NCBI GenBank assembly: GCA_035493895.1
Contig: DATJHM010000314.1
Location: 1 to 31,752 of the forward strand
Direction of reading: 5' to 3'
Length of the DNA: 31,752 bases
From: DATJHM01 sp035493895
GTDB lineage: Bacteria; Chloroflexota; Ktedonobacteria; Ktedonobacterales; Ktedonobacteraceae
Made by a program: the position numbers and the translations under genes. Shown here in pieces: positions 15,503 through 23,252 of this stretch (position 1 is its first letter; the number at the start of each line of letters is the position of its first letter). The notes under the pieces are model-generated. The model had not been told where the DNA came from and searched no databases. It saw only the letters and a program-made list of their open reading frames with translations.

Positions 15503-16234
15503 ATGACACTGGCGCGTGAAATCGCTCATCGTAACTTTGAAGCCTCTATCAGGCAGCAGTCTTATCCCGGACGCGGCCTGGTAGTTGGGCGCTCAGAGAA
15601 TTCGGCAAGCTGGCTGATTCTCTACTGGCTGATGGGACGTAGCGAGAATAGTCGCAATCGACGGTTTGTCGTCGAAGGTAGTACGCTCAGGACGGAGCCT
15701 GTGGATCTTTCACGAGTCGTCGATCCGAGCCTGATTATTTACGAGGCCATGCTTGAGCTGCCGGGTGTTTATCTGGTCAGTAATGGCGATCAGACGCGGA
15801 CGATCTATGAGACGATCCAGGCCGGTGGGTCTTTCGAGCAGGCTTTAGAAACGCGTGAGCGAGAGCCTGATGCGCCGAATTACACGCCTCGTATCAGCGC
15901 AATGATTGATCAGCGTGCGCAACCTGCGAGCATTGCTCTGAGTATTCTGAAGGCAAATCCTGCCAATCCAGAATTGACGGATCGTACTGTTTTTAAACCT
16001 GCCCTCCCTTCTGCTGGTCTGGGAATTTGTCTGACGACGTATCAGGGGGATGGTTCCCCATTGCCGAGTTTTCAGGGTGATCCGCTCTTGTTGCCCTGTG
16101 AGGGGACGGCTGAGGAACTCTTAGAGACATATTGGAATGCCCTGAATGCTGAGAATCGGATTGCGCTGGCGATCAAAGAGATTCCATTTGCTGGGAGTGC
16201 CAGCAAGCTCATCGTCAAGAATCGTTTTGCCTGA
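15503..16234 (+). CDS. purO: PurO-type IMP cyclohydrolase
   Basis: The 243-residue product looks like the PurO family (archaeal-type IMP cyclohydrolase), which closes the purine ring from FAICAR to give IMP. Supporting stretches are YPGRGLVVGRS (about 21-31), MGRSENSRNRRFV, SNGDQTRTIYETI, the REREPDAPNYTPRIS segment and TYQGDG. The SNG-xx-T and TPRI elements are also in the characterised archaeal enzyme. In most bacteria this step is done by bifunctional PurH. The ATG at 15503 is preferred over one at 15488 because GAGG lies 9 nt upstream. No other purine gene is nearby. The gene ends 20 bases from the convergent dehydratase gene. Confidence 0.75.
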   Translation: MTLAREIAHRNFEASIRQQSYPGRGLVVGRSENSASWLILYWLMGRSENSRNRRFVVEGSTLRTEPVDLSRVVDPSLIIYEAMLELPGVYLVSNGDQTRTIYETIQAGGSFEQALETREREPDAPNYTPRISAMIDQRAQPASIALSILKANPANPELTDRTVFKPALPSAGLGICLTTYQGDGSPLPSFQGDPLLLPCEGTAEELLETYWNALNAENRIALAIKEIPFAGSASKLIVKNRFA

Positions 16235-16254
16235 GTGAGTTTTGAGCAAGCGCT

Positions 16255-16602
16255 TTAGTCCTTTGGGTGATATAGTTCATCGGTTCTGGCGGCCATGATC
16301 AGGTCATTGCGGTGCAGGCCGGAGATGGCATGTGTCCACCAGGCAACGTTGACTTTGCCCCATTCGGTGAGCAGAGCGGGATGATGTCCCTCTTGCTCGG
16401 CCAGCGCTCCCACACGGTTGGTAAACGCCAGGGCACTGGCAAAGTCCTTGAAGAAAAATGTACGTTCGAGATGGTTGATCCCTGCATAGGATACAACCTG
16501 CCACCGGGGAATCTGAGGTAGATAGAGGTTCATCTCTGCCTCAGTTACCTGGGGGGAGCCTGATTTGCAGGCTTCACAACTCATCCGGGTTAGTTCGGTC
16601 AT
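16255..16602 (-). CDS. 4a-hydroxytetrahydrobiopterin dehydratase (pterin-4a-carbinolamine dehydratase)
   Basis: The family dehydrates 4a-hydroxytetrahydropterin formed by aromatic amino acid hydroxylases, or acts in related pterin reactions. The 115-residue product has the full signature: His73-His74-Pro75 (EGHHPALL), the NVAWWTHAISGLHRND stretch with His91 and Asp100, and the upstream W-x-V strand. The start at 16602 is chosen because GAGGAGAAAACA precedes the ATG; a longer frame to 16680 has no SD. A possible -10 (TATACT, 16653-16648 on the minus strand) lies upstream. A short extra N-terminus (about 15 residues with two Cys) precedes the domain. Confidence 0.9.
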   Translation of the reverse strand: MTELTRMSCEACKSGSPQVTEAEMNLYLPQIPRWQVVSYAGINHLERTFFFKDFASALAFTNRVGALAEQEGHHPALLTEWGKVNVAWWTHAISGLHRNDLIMAARTDELYHPKD

Positions 16603-16842
16603 TGTTTTCTCCTCGTTGAAAAAATCGAAATTTCTATCTCGTAGAATAGTATACACGCCCGCTGGTTTGCTTTGTATCATCGTGATCTTCTTAGGGAAAT
16701 TTCAGGAAGCACACAGGATCATCTCAGAAAAGCACGGTACTCTCTTTCTATTATGCGTCACCTGACATCGAACTGGTTCCATATTTGCAGTTTTGTTTCT
16801 ACAGTTGTTTATCGTACAAAGATGTCGAGATAGGTAGAGAAC

Positions 16843-17376
16843 ATGAAACCATTTGAATACGAACGTGAGCGCATTTGTGCACGCTATCAATACGTGCAGG
16901 AGACTGGTGATTACAAGAGCATTGATGACAGGCAGATTTTTACACATCTGCAATGTTTTATGCGTGGTGCCCCGCAGGAGATTCAGCAGGATATCTTGTT
17001 GTGTTATTTCCAGCAGATTTCTGTTGAGCAGAGAATCATGTTTGCGCGTCTGTTTCCTGAGCAATATGCATTGGACCCCTGTGATCCTCAGCAGATGGTG
17101 CAAGGTTTTTGTCTGATGAGTCAGCAGCAGCCGGTGCAGTTGCAGCAATTGCTGGCACAGTTTGCGATAGATGGAACGCAGCCCGTAAAAGTGGCGGCAG
17201 TCAGTACGATGGTGCTTTCTGAGGGACGTTTTTTGCCGTGCGATGAAACGAGTCCATCCAGAAAGATAGAGCAGCGCATGCGGTATGAGCGGGCATGCAA
17301 GGGCTGGGACGAAGACGACGATTACGATTACGATTATCGAAAGCAAAAGCAAGAGCGCGATGAAGATCATGATTGA
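16843..17376 (+). CDS. Hypothetical protein with acidic C-terminal tail
   Basis: I do not recognise this 177-residue protein. It is soluble and Gln-rich, with predicted helices through about residue 145 and the cysteines C12, C38, C54, C79, C89, C132 and C152. The last part (about 155-177) is very acidic and aromatic (DEDDDYDYDY, then a Lys/Gln/Glu/Asp stretch). It is preceded by TAGGTAGAG, a modest SD. It has no conserved neighbour, and stands divergent from the pterin dehydratase. The frame is clearly coding-like, with a good terminator beyond the gene. Function unknown. Confidence 0.65.
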   Translation: MKPFEYERERICARYQYVQETGDYKSIDDRQIFTHLQCFMRGAPQEIQQDILLCYFQQISVEQRIMFARLFPEQYALDPCDPQQMVQGFCLMSQQQPVQLQQLLAQFAIDGTQPVKVAAVSTMVLSEGRFLPCDETSPSRKIEQRMRYERACKGWDEDDDYDYDYRKQKQERDEDHD

Positions 17377-17430
17377 CTCCCTGAATGATTGACTTACACG
17401 ACAGATGTGAGAAGAGAATTGTGATGTGTG

Positions 17431-17490
17431 TCCGTAGAGATGATGTGAACATCAATCATCTCTGGTGCAGACAAGCAGTGCCTCTACGGA
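17431..17490 (+). other. Nested inverted repeats, possible structured RNA
   Basis: An outer stem TCCGTAGAG (17431-17439) / CTCTACGGA (17482-17490) is perfect over 9 pairs. It encloses the perfect 9-pair stem AGAGATGAT (17436-17444) / ATCATCTCT (17455-17463), which shares four bases with the outer one, so the two compete or form a junction. A terminator follows 4 bases later. It could be a 3'-UTR element or a small RNA. Confidence 0.35.
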
Positions 17491-17493
17491 GGG

Positions 17494-17530
17494 AATGGCC
17501 GCATGGCTAATGCGAGAGCGGCCATTTTTC
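17494..17530 (+). terminator. Rho-independent terminator of the unknown gene
   Basis: AATGGCCGC (17494-17502) and GCGGCCATT (17518-17526) pair perfectly. They are followed by TTTC and a U-rich stretch. It ends the rightward transcript of the 16843 gene. Confidence 0.8.
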
Positions 17531-17656
17531 TTTTCTCTATTTTTATGTATCGGCGGGGGGGGAAGAATACTTTAGGGTATGGGAAGGCAGTTTTTTCGGT
17601 TTGTGTGATTCAGGGGGAAAGAGATGTATGCGAAATAGATACCAGAAAGGAACCTT

Positions 17657-17684
17657 GACCCGCTGTTCCTCTGAACCAGCGGTC
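17657..17684 (-). terminator. Hairpin at the end of tetR
   Basis: The arms GACCCGCTGTTC (17657-17668) and GAACCAGCGGTC (17673-17684) pair with single-base bulges around CTCT. It overlaps the tetR stop codon on the minus strand. No U-run follows, so a terminator role is uncertain. Confidence 0.3.
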
Positions 17685-18282
17685 AGTGCCATGTGCTCAC
17701 TTCCTTGAAGAGTGCAGACACCAACAGGGTACAGCGTGTGGCGATCTCTCTGGGAGTGGACGGTTTTCCCTGTTCAAGCCACCAGGTGATGGCTTCCACT
17801 AGCATCGTGGACACCAGGTCTGGCACCAACTCATCGGAGAACGTGAGGACAGGCCGGTCTGCTGTGGCTGGTCTGGCCAGGTGATGCCCATGCCCATGCT
17901 CTGTGACCAGGTTAGCCAGAGACGCACGCATCTTTCTCACAAACCAGGCGCTTCCTTTGCTACCCAGCAGTGCTCGATAGAGCCGCTCATATTTTGCGAT
18001 ATGCTCGAAGAACGTCACCCAGACCTCTGGGGGATGCTGTTCTGGACCCATTTCTCCGACCGCGTTCAGCAAGGCGCTCATGGCTTCCTCAAAGATCTGC
18101 TCCACCAGGTCATATTTATCTTGATAATTGCGATAGAATGCAGCCCGACTCACCATCGCACGCTCGGTCAATTCGCCGATGGTGAGTGCGTCGAAGCTCC
18201 GCTCCTCGATCAACTCAATTAACGCCTCCCGCAACAGTTTCTGCGTCCGTCTCACGCGTAGATTGCTCGCCGACTGAGTCAT
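17683..18282 (-). CDS. TetR/AcrR-family transcriptional regulator
   Basis: The 199-residue product has an N-terminal TetR helix-turn-helix at about 34-53 (TIGELTERAMVSRAAFYRNY) followed by a helical ligand/dimerisation domain of normal length. The family usually represses its own gene and a divergent neighbour until a ligand binds. The frame starts at an ATG, 11 bases downstream of the palindrome TGTCTCA-TT-TGAGACA. Its promoter (18389-18417) is covered by a second palindrome at 18383-18399, so autorepression is very likely. The divergent methyltransferase gene at 18482 is the obvious second target. Ligand unknown. Confidence 0.9.
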   Translation of the reverse strand: MTQSASNLRVRRTQKLLREALIELIEERSFDALTIGELTERAMVSRAAFYRNYQDKYDLVEQIFEEAMSALLNAVGEMGPEQHPPEVWVTFFEHIAKYERLYRALLGSKGSAWFVRKMRASLANLVTEHGHGHHLARPATADRPVLTFSDELVPDLVSTMLVEAITWWLEQGKPSTPREIATRCTLLVSALFKEVSTWH

Positions 18283-18293
18283 TTTGCGCTCCT

Positions 18294-18309
18294 TGTCTCA
18301 TTTGAGACA
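18294..18309. promoter_or_regulatory. Palindrome in the tetR leader (candidate operator)
   Basis: TGTCTCA-TT-TGAGACA is a perfect 7+7 inverted repeat lying 11 bases before the tetR start codon. Its half-site TGAGACA differs by one base from TGAAACA in the palindrome at 18383-18399. Confidence 0.55.
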
Positions 18310-18382
18310 CATTTCCCTGATTGAGCCTTGTCTCTCTGCACGCGCCCAACTACACTGAGAAAGAGACTACAAAGGCCCATCT

Positions 18383-18399
18383 GAAACAGTATGTTTCAA
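18383..18399. promoter_or_regulatory. Operator-like palindrome over the tetR -10 box
   Basis: TGAAACA-GTA-TGTTTCA is a perfect 7+7 inverted repeat. Its centre is within one base of the centre of the minus-strand -10 box CATACT (18389-18394). Confidence 0.7.
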
Positions 18400-18417
18400 T
18401 CTAGTCTGTCTGTCAAC
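18389..18417 (-). promoter_or_regulatory. tetR promoter
   Basis: On the minus strand TTGACA (18417-18412) is a consensus -35, followed by 17 bases and CATACT (18394-18389). Start is expected near 18382, giving a leader of about 100 nt that carries the second palindrome. Confidence 0.65.
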
Positions 18418-18481
18418 AAACGCTTTTATCACGGTACTGATAGTTTATAAAGAGAAGTTTTTTCGCAAAGGAGCAAGATCT

Positions 18482-19177
18482 ATGTATTCGTTTTCACATC
18501 ATCGCCACCGTTCTGCGGGCGAGGTATTGGACAAAGAGACAAAAGGACTGATTGGGAGCGGAGGCTGGCGTTACGATCTGCATGAATGGCTCACCGACCT
18601 TTTCCTGTTTCGGGGCAAAGTGCGGGAGCTGAGGCAAAAAACCGTCGATCTGGCCCGTATTCAACCCGGAGAGACGGTGCTGGATGTGGGCTGCGGCACG
18701 GGAACATTGGTGATGGAAGTGGCCAGCCGCGTGGGTCGTACGGGCCGCGTTGCGGGCATTGACCCCGGAAGTCAGCAGATTGTCCGTGCCCGCGCGAAAG
18801 CGGCTCGGCGTAATGTGCCCATCGAGTTCCAGATTGGGGTGATCGAGCAACTCACCTTCCCCGATCAGACATTTGACGTGGTGTTCTCGACCTTGATGAT
18901 GCATCATTTGCCTGCTCCCCTCAAACGCCAGGGGCTCGCGGAAATCGCTCGGGTGCTCAAACCAGGGGGGCGACTGGTCATTGTCGATTTCACGCACAGA
19001 TCAGACCGCCAGGGCCAGTCTACGCGCTTTCACGCCGGGGGGAGTCGCACGCACGATTTGACCGACCTCGTCTCGGAGACCAGTTTTTCGCAGGTAGAAA
19101 CAGAGGAGATGCGGCCTGCACGCTTCTCTGCTTTCCCAGGGGCTGGCTTTGTCCTGGCCCACAAAAGCTCAGACTGA
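18482..19177 (+). CDS. Class I SAM-dependent methyltransferase
   Basis: The 231-residue product has a Rossmann-fold SAM-binding domain: motif I VLDVGCGTGTLVMEVA (67-82), the acidic residue of motif II in AGIDPGS (91-97), the VVFSTLMMHHLP segment and the motif with LKPGGRLVIVDF, as in UbiE/Coq5-like enzymes. The first 55 residues include a His/Arg-rich start and a helix region, perhaps for substrate contact. The SD AAAGGAG lies 8 nt before the ATG. The gene is divergent from the tetR gene. It could methylate the ligand sensed by that regulator or a quinone-type or small toxic compound; the substrate is not identifiable. Confidence 0.88.
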   Translation: MYSFSHHRHRSAGEVLDKETKGLIGSGGWRYDLHEWLTDLFLFRGKVRELRQKTVDLARIQPGETVLDVGCGTGTLVMEVASRVGRTGRVAGIDPGSQQIVRARAKAARRNVPIEFQIGVIEQLTFPDQTFDVVFSTLMMHHLPAPLKRQGLAEIARVLKPGGRLVIVDFTHRSDRQGQSTRFHAGGSRTHDLTDLVSETSFSQVETEEMRPARFSAFPGAGFVLAHKSSD

Positions 19178-19541
19178 GTGCGTACAGGCTTCACCGCAAT
19201 GTCAGGTCAATACGCCTGTACCCGGTGCTCATCGACCCCCACCCTTGTAGCGTTGCGGCTTGTCTGTGACGGGGGGGCAACGCGTGAAGTGAGCGGCAAT
19301 CATCCGCATCGTATGGGGCCTCTCGTCTCTGGGGCACCGTGAGCGGAACGAGTTCGCAGGCACAGTTCCGTTCCTCTCCACCGTGCCACTACTGGGTCTA
19401 CGTGGCTTTCTGCGATTGAAGAACTGCCAGGGTGAAAAATAAGGCGGCGGGGGTATGTCAGGATACCTCTGCCGCCTTAAATTGTTTTCAGACTGAGAGC
19501 ACTTTTTCTGCTCGCAGTCAGATGGAGTATACCGTGCAGAT
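19178..19541. other. Gene-free convergent gap with two large hairpins
   Basis: These 364 bases lie between the methyltransferase and pgl ends. They contain an imperfect long inverted repeat at 19333-19350 / 19369-19387 and a very strong hairpin at 19441-19478. A minus-strand frame covering part of it (19229-19693) overlaps pgl out of frame and has no domain. Confidence 0.5.
19436..19478. terminator. Bidirectional terminator between methyltransferase and pgl
   Basis: Arms 19441-19456 and 19463-19478 pair over 16 positions (two G-U on the plus strand) around a 6-base loop. On the plus strand AAATTGTTTTC follows; on the minus strand the stem is followed by ATTTTTC, a better U-tail for pgl. It can serve both convergent genes. 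Confidence 0.75.
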
Positions 19542-20282
19542 TTAGTCGTGCTGTTGACGTAAATTTGCGGCGGCAGCCGGATCAAACATCCAGGTGACTT
19601 CGCCCTGGTCGGGTTTGACAATCTGAGCTGGATATTCTTGAGGATTATGTGCGCCCTCGATGACCTCGTGCACTGCTTCCGCCTTGTCAGCACCCGTCAC
19701 CAGGAAGAGGACATGGGTGGCAGCATTGAGCAGAGGGGGCGTGAACGTCAGGCGTGGTGGTGGCGGTTTGGGAACCGTGACCGACATAATCAGGCGTTGC
19801 GTCTCTTGCAATGAAGGCTGATGGGGGAAGAGAGAGGCCGTGTGCCCTTCTGGTCCCATGCCAAGTTGGATCAGATCAAAGCGAGGCACCCCGCTGGTGC
19901 CGAAGACACGTTGCATCTCCTGCGTATAGGCAGCGGAGGCAGCGGCGCGATCTTCCTGATCGGCGGGTACGCGGTGGATCTGGCTGGCAGAGATGGGGAG
20001 TTGGCTCAACATCACATCCTGCGCCAGCTTAAAATTGCTGTCAGAGCTATCTGGTGGCACACAGCGTTCGTCGGACCAGAAAATGTCTACCAGAGCCCAG
20101 TCGATCTGGCCGCGATAGGGTTCAGTGGCTAGCAAGGCGTACAATTTTTTGGGCGTATTGCCGCCAGAAAGAGCGAACGTAAAACGGCCATGAGTAGCAA
20201 TCGACTCCTGAGCCACGCGGACGACATATTTTGCAGCCTCGTGACTTAACGTGTCGATATCTGGGTAGATAGCAATATGCAT
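19542..20282 (-). CDS. pgl: 6-phosphogluconolactonase
   Basis: Pgl (DevB-type) hydrolyses 6-phosphogluconolactone to 6-phosphogluconate, the second oxidative step of the pentose phosphate pathway. The 246-residue product has the family motifs ALSGGNTPKKLYALL (37-51), FWSDERCVP, and the signature GMGPEGHTASLFPH. Length is normal. The SD AGGAG lies 5 nt before the ATG. It is the last gene of the cluster, 24 bases after opcA, and ends before a terminator hairpin. Confidence 0.93.
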   Translation of the reverse strand: MHIAIYPDIDTLSHEAAKYVVRVAQESIATHGRFTFALSGGNTPKKLYALLATEPYRGQIDWALVDIFWSDERCVPPDSSDSNFKLAQDVMLSQLPISASQIHRVPADQEDRAAASAAYTQEMQRVFGTSGVPRFDLIQLGMGPEGHTASLFPHQPSLQETQRLIMSVTVPKPPPPRLTFTPPLLNAATHVLFLVTGADKAEAVHEVIEGAHNPQEYPAQIVKPDQGEVTWMFDPAAAANLRQQHD

Positions 20283-20306
20283 ACAAGCTCCTAAGCTAGG
20301 ATCGTT

Positions 20307-21605
20307 TCAAGCAAGCAGATCGAAGACCTCATGAAGCGTTTCTTCATAGAGGTAATCGCGGCCCATAATCTCTAGCTCATCATGGAGGAGCTCAGAGGCC
20401 TTATGGATCGAGGCGATACTGACCGTGCGTTGGGGAGATTGAGTCCCCTGAGAAAGCTCTCCGGAAGTCGAGACATGACCGGCGGAGTCCTCAAGATCGA
20501 TAACGAAAGCAGCCTGGCGAGCGCCGACGTTACTGATCAAGCGTATAGAGCAGATGGAACCGATGGGAATGTCTATCTCTTCGCGAGGAGTGAGAGAGAG
20601 AATGCCGTCAGCATCACCTTCCTGTTTGGGAACATTAGTTAATTCGCGGCTAACTTTCTGACGAATGGTTTTGCGGAGCGCGCCAGATTTCGGGCTATCT
20701 TGAGAGCGGCGCATGTGCCAGGAATAAGTCCCGCTGCGAGGATCATACATATTGTCTTCATGGTCGCTAATCACGTGCCAGCCCAGGCGAGTTTTGAGCC
20801 AGGCAGCCAGGAAGAGAGCGCAGGCCGGATTAGAATCCAGCGTACTCAATCCCGAGCTGGGGAGGGACGAATTGAGCGTGACCGCATGTTCGATTTCGAT
20901 ATAATCGACGCCAGCCAGATAAGGTTTATATTCAGTCACATCGAAAAACTGAGCGACCAGTTCGCGCCAGGGAGTGATACGTCCCCAGTTCAAGTCACTT
21001 AACGCACTATCGGACGTGAGAGATTGTACGAGCGAAGAGAGAGTTCGCAAGCTGTCTTCAGGTTGAGAGAACTGGCTAGAATCGACAATGACGCGGCTAC
21101 TCATACTGGCAAGTTGTTTGAACAATTGAGTATTGGTAGGGAGATCGTCGACCCACCAGAGATAGACAGGCAAATCTGGTTTGAGCAAAGGTTGGATAAT
21201 AGTGGAGGAAGAAGCAACAGCATCGCCCGTTACCCGAACCGTAATCTGCTCAAAATTATGGCGCATAATATCAGAAATGATCGGAAAAGAACGAATAGTA
21301 ATCCAGGTAGAGACCTCTGATGGCGCATTCTTCTCTTGATCGAGGATCAATAAAATGACGCGTGCCACGTGAGTACTGGAAAGGTCGCGCAAGAGTGCGC
21401 TGGCCTGTTGTGCGACCTCTTTGTTGGAGGCACACAAGACCAGATTCAGCACACTCGTGCGCACACGAAGATTTTGACTGGTGCGCATGTTATCAGCGGA
21501 CATATGCCAGAGGCGAGACAACTCATCCTCGACAAATTCCGGAGCGACATGTTTCCCGGCCCAGGGCAGACGTGGCCCCAGGGTATCGGTAATTTCCTTT
21601 GCCAT
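20307..21605 (-). CDS. opcA: Glucose-6-phosphate dehydrogenase assembly protein OpcA
   Basis: OpcA is the redox-sensitive partner that activates Zwf in cyanobacteria and actinobacteria, without catalytic activity. This 432-residue product has the N-terminal family stretch (WHMSADNMRTSQNLRVRTSV) and the central region with VYLWWVDDLP, followed by the C-terminal domain of the family. Length is in the OpcA range. The SD AAGGGGG lies 9 nt before the ATG. It lies 96 bases downstream of zwf and 24 bases upstream of pgl, the expected functional neighbourhood. Confidence 0.88.
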   Translation of the reverse strand: MAKEITDTLGPRLPWAGKHVAPEFVEDELSRLWHMSADNMRTSQNLRVRTSVLNLVLCASNKEVAQQASALLRDLSSTHVARVILLILDQEKNAPSEVSTWITIRSFPIISDIMRHNFEQITVRVTGDAVASSSTIIQPLLKPDLPVYLWWVDDLPTNTQLFKQLASMSSRVIVDSSQFSQPEDSLRTLSSLVQSLTSDSALSDLNWGRITPWRELVAQFFDVTEYKPYLAGVDYIEIEHAVTLNSSLPSSGLSTLDSNPACALFLAAWLKTRLGWHVISDHEDNMYDPRSGTYSWHMRRSQDSPKSGALRKTIRQKVSRELTNVPKQEGDADGILSLTPREEIDIPIGSICSIRLISNVGARQAAFVIDLEDSAGHVSTSGELSQGTQSPQRTVSIASIHKASELLHDELEIMGRDYLYEETLHEVFDLLA

Positions 21606-21701
21606 GTTCCCGAACCCCCTTCATCAGTTGAACATCATTGTTCTGCGAGACGACAGCGTAGACTCATTGCTTATGATTCCAAGAAATGCATCGTCAAAAG
21701 A

Positions 21702-23252
21702 TTAAGGACGACGCCATCGGTAACCATCGCGCCAGATGAATTCATCAGCGGCCTGAGGACCCCAGGTACCAGACTCATAGGATTGAACGCTGGAAGTCGT
21801 TTCATTTTTCCAGCCATCCAGGATGCCCTGAATAAAGGTCCACTGGGCCTCAACTTCGTCGCGTCTCGTAAAGAGAGTGGAGTCGCCGAGCATACAATCG
21901 AGCAGGAGTCGTTCGTATGCTTCTGGCTGCTCGCGGACGAAAGAGGAGCCATAGAAGAAATCCATATTCACAGCGCGAATCTGCATATCGGTGCCTGGCA
22001 CTTTAGCGCCGAACTTCAGCGATATACCTTCATCAGGTTGAATACGCAGAGTGAGCACATTTGGTTCCACCTGACCTTGAGCGTCGCTCTTTTTAAAGAG
22101 CATCAGAGGAGCGGACTTAAATTGGATCGCAATCTCCGTGACGCGTTTGGGTAGATGTTTGCCAGTCCGTAAGTAAAATGGTACGCCAGCCCAACGCCAG
22201 TTGTCAACAAACAGCTTCATTGCGACGTAGGTTTCGGTCGTAGAGGTCGGTGAGACGCCAGTTTCCTCCAGATAGCCGGTGACCTGTTTGCCGCTGACCC
22301 AACCCGAGCCATACTGAGCGCGGATCGTATTTGTTGCGACATCTTTGCCCGTAAGGGGTTGGAGAGCGTGAAGGACCTTCACCTTTTCGTCGCGAACGGC
22401 GTTAGCATCGAAGGCGATAGGAGGTTCCATAGCGACCAGAGTGAGGAGTTGCAACATATGATTTTGAATCATATCGCGGATCGCGCCCGATTCTTCATAG
22501 TAGCCGCTGCGACCTTCAATGCCGATATTTTCGGCGACCATAATCTGTACATTGTCAACATAGCGACGGTTCCAGACAGGTTCGAAGATACCATTGGCCA
22601 GACGGAAGACCAGGATATTCTGGACCGTTTCTTTACCTAGATAATGATCGATACGGTAGACCTGTTCCTCGCGGAAGACTTTGGCGACCTGGCGATTCAA
22701 TTCACGTGCCGAGGCGAGGTCATGGCCGAAAGGCTTTTCAATAATAATGCGCGTCCAGCCTTTGCGATTTCTATTCAGGCCAGCGGCTCCGAGATTCTGA
22801 ATAATTTCAGGATACTGACTGGGAGGAGTGGAGAGATAGAAGATGCGATTCCCGCTGGTGCCACGTTCCTGATCCAGCTTATTCAAGAGTTCGGCCAATT
22901 TTTCATAGCCAGCAGGATCAGTAAAATTGGATTGCAGGTAAAAAAGGCCTTCGGCAAAGCTATCCCAGACCTGCGGATTGACCGGTTTCTGGCGAGAAAA
23001 CTCATTCACCGAATCCAGGGCTTGCTTGCGGAAAATGTCATCGTCATAGGGGCGACGAGCGAAGCCGACCACAGAGAAGCCAGCTGGCAGTGGATGTTCA
23101 AGTGCCAGATTGTACAGGGCGGGCAGTAACTTTCGGTGAGTCAGGTCACCGGTAGATCCAAAGATGACCATGACGCAGGGCTCTAAGCTTTGTTTGATGC
23201 GTAGCCCCTCACGAAAGGGGTTTGGAGCCTCTATAACACTACGCTGAGGCAT
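21702..23252 (-). CDS. zwf: Glucose-6-phosphate 1-dehydrogenase
   Basis: Zwf oxidises glucose-6-phosphate with NADP to 6-phosphogluconolactone. The 516-residue product has the nucleotide-binding loop FGSTGDLTHRKLLPALYNL (31-49), the substrate and active-site motif RIDHYLGK (200-207) with His203, and EKPFG (172-176). Length is normal. The SD AGGAG lies 7 nt before the ATG. Its own promoter-like element is at 23306-23334, so zwf-opcA-pgl can be transcribed separately from tkt-tal. Cofactor preference is inferred from the family only. Confidence 0.95.
   Translation of the reverse strand: MPQRSVIEAPNPFREGLRIKQSLEPCVMVIFGSTGDLTHRKLLPALYNLALEHPLPAGFSVVGFARRPYDDDIFRKQALDSVNEFSRQKPVNPQVWDSFAEGLFYLQSNFTDPAGYEKLAELLNKLDQERGTSGNRIFYLSTPPSQYPEIIQNLGAAGLNRNRKGWTRIIIEKPFGHDLASARELNRQVAKVFREEQVYRIDHYLGKETVQNILVFRLANGIFEPVWNRRYVDNVQIMVAENIGIEGRSGYYEESGAIRDMIQNHMLQLLTLVAMEPPIAFDANAVRDEKVKVLHALQPLTGKDVATNTIRAQYGSGWVSGKQVTGYLEETGVSPTSTTETYVAMKLFVDNWRWAGVPFYLRTGKHLPKRVTEIAIQFKSAPLMLFKKSDAQGQVEPNVLTLRIQPDEGISLKFGAKVPGTDMQIRAVNMDFFYGSSFVREQPEAYERLLLDCMLGDSTLFTRRDEVEAQWTFIQGILDGWKNETTSSVQSYESGTWGPQAADEFIWRDGYRWRRP

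Larger units (their letters stand above)
17377..17682. other. Gene-free gap with structured RNA and convergent ends
   Basis: These 306 bases lie between the convergent unknown gene and tetR. They hold nested stems at 17431-17490, a strong terminator at 17494-17530, and a hairpin at 17657-17684 that overlaps the tetR stop. Confidence 0.55.

Noticed and set aside
19229..19693. 154-codon minus-strand frame
   Set aside because: It overlaps pgl out of frame and spans the terminator hairpin.
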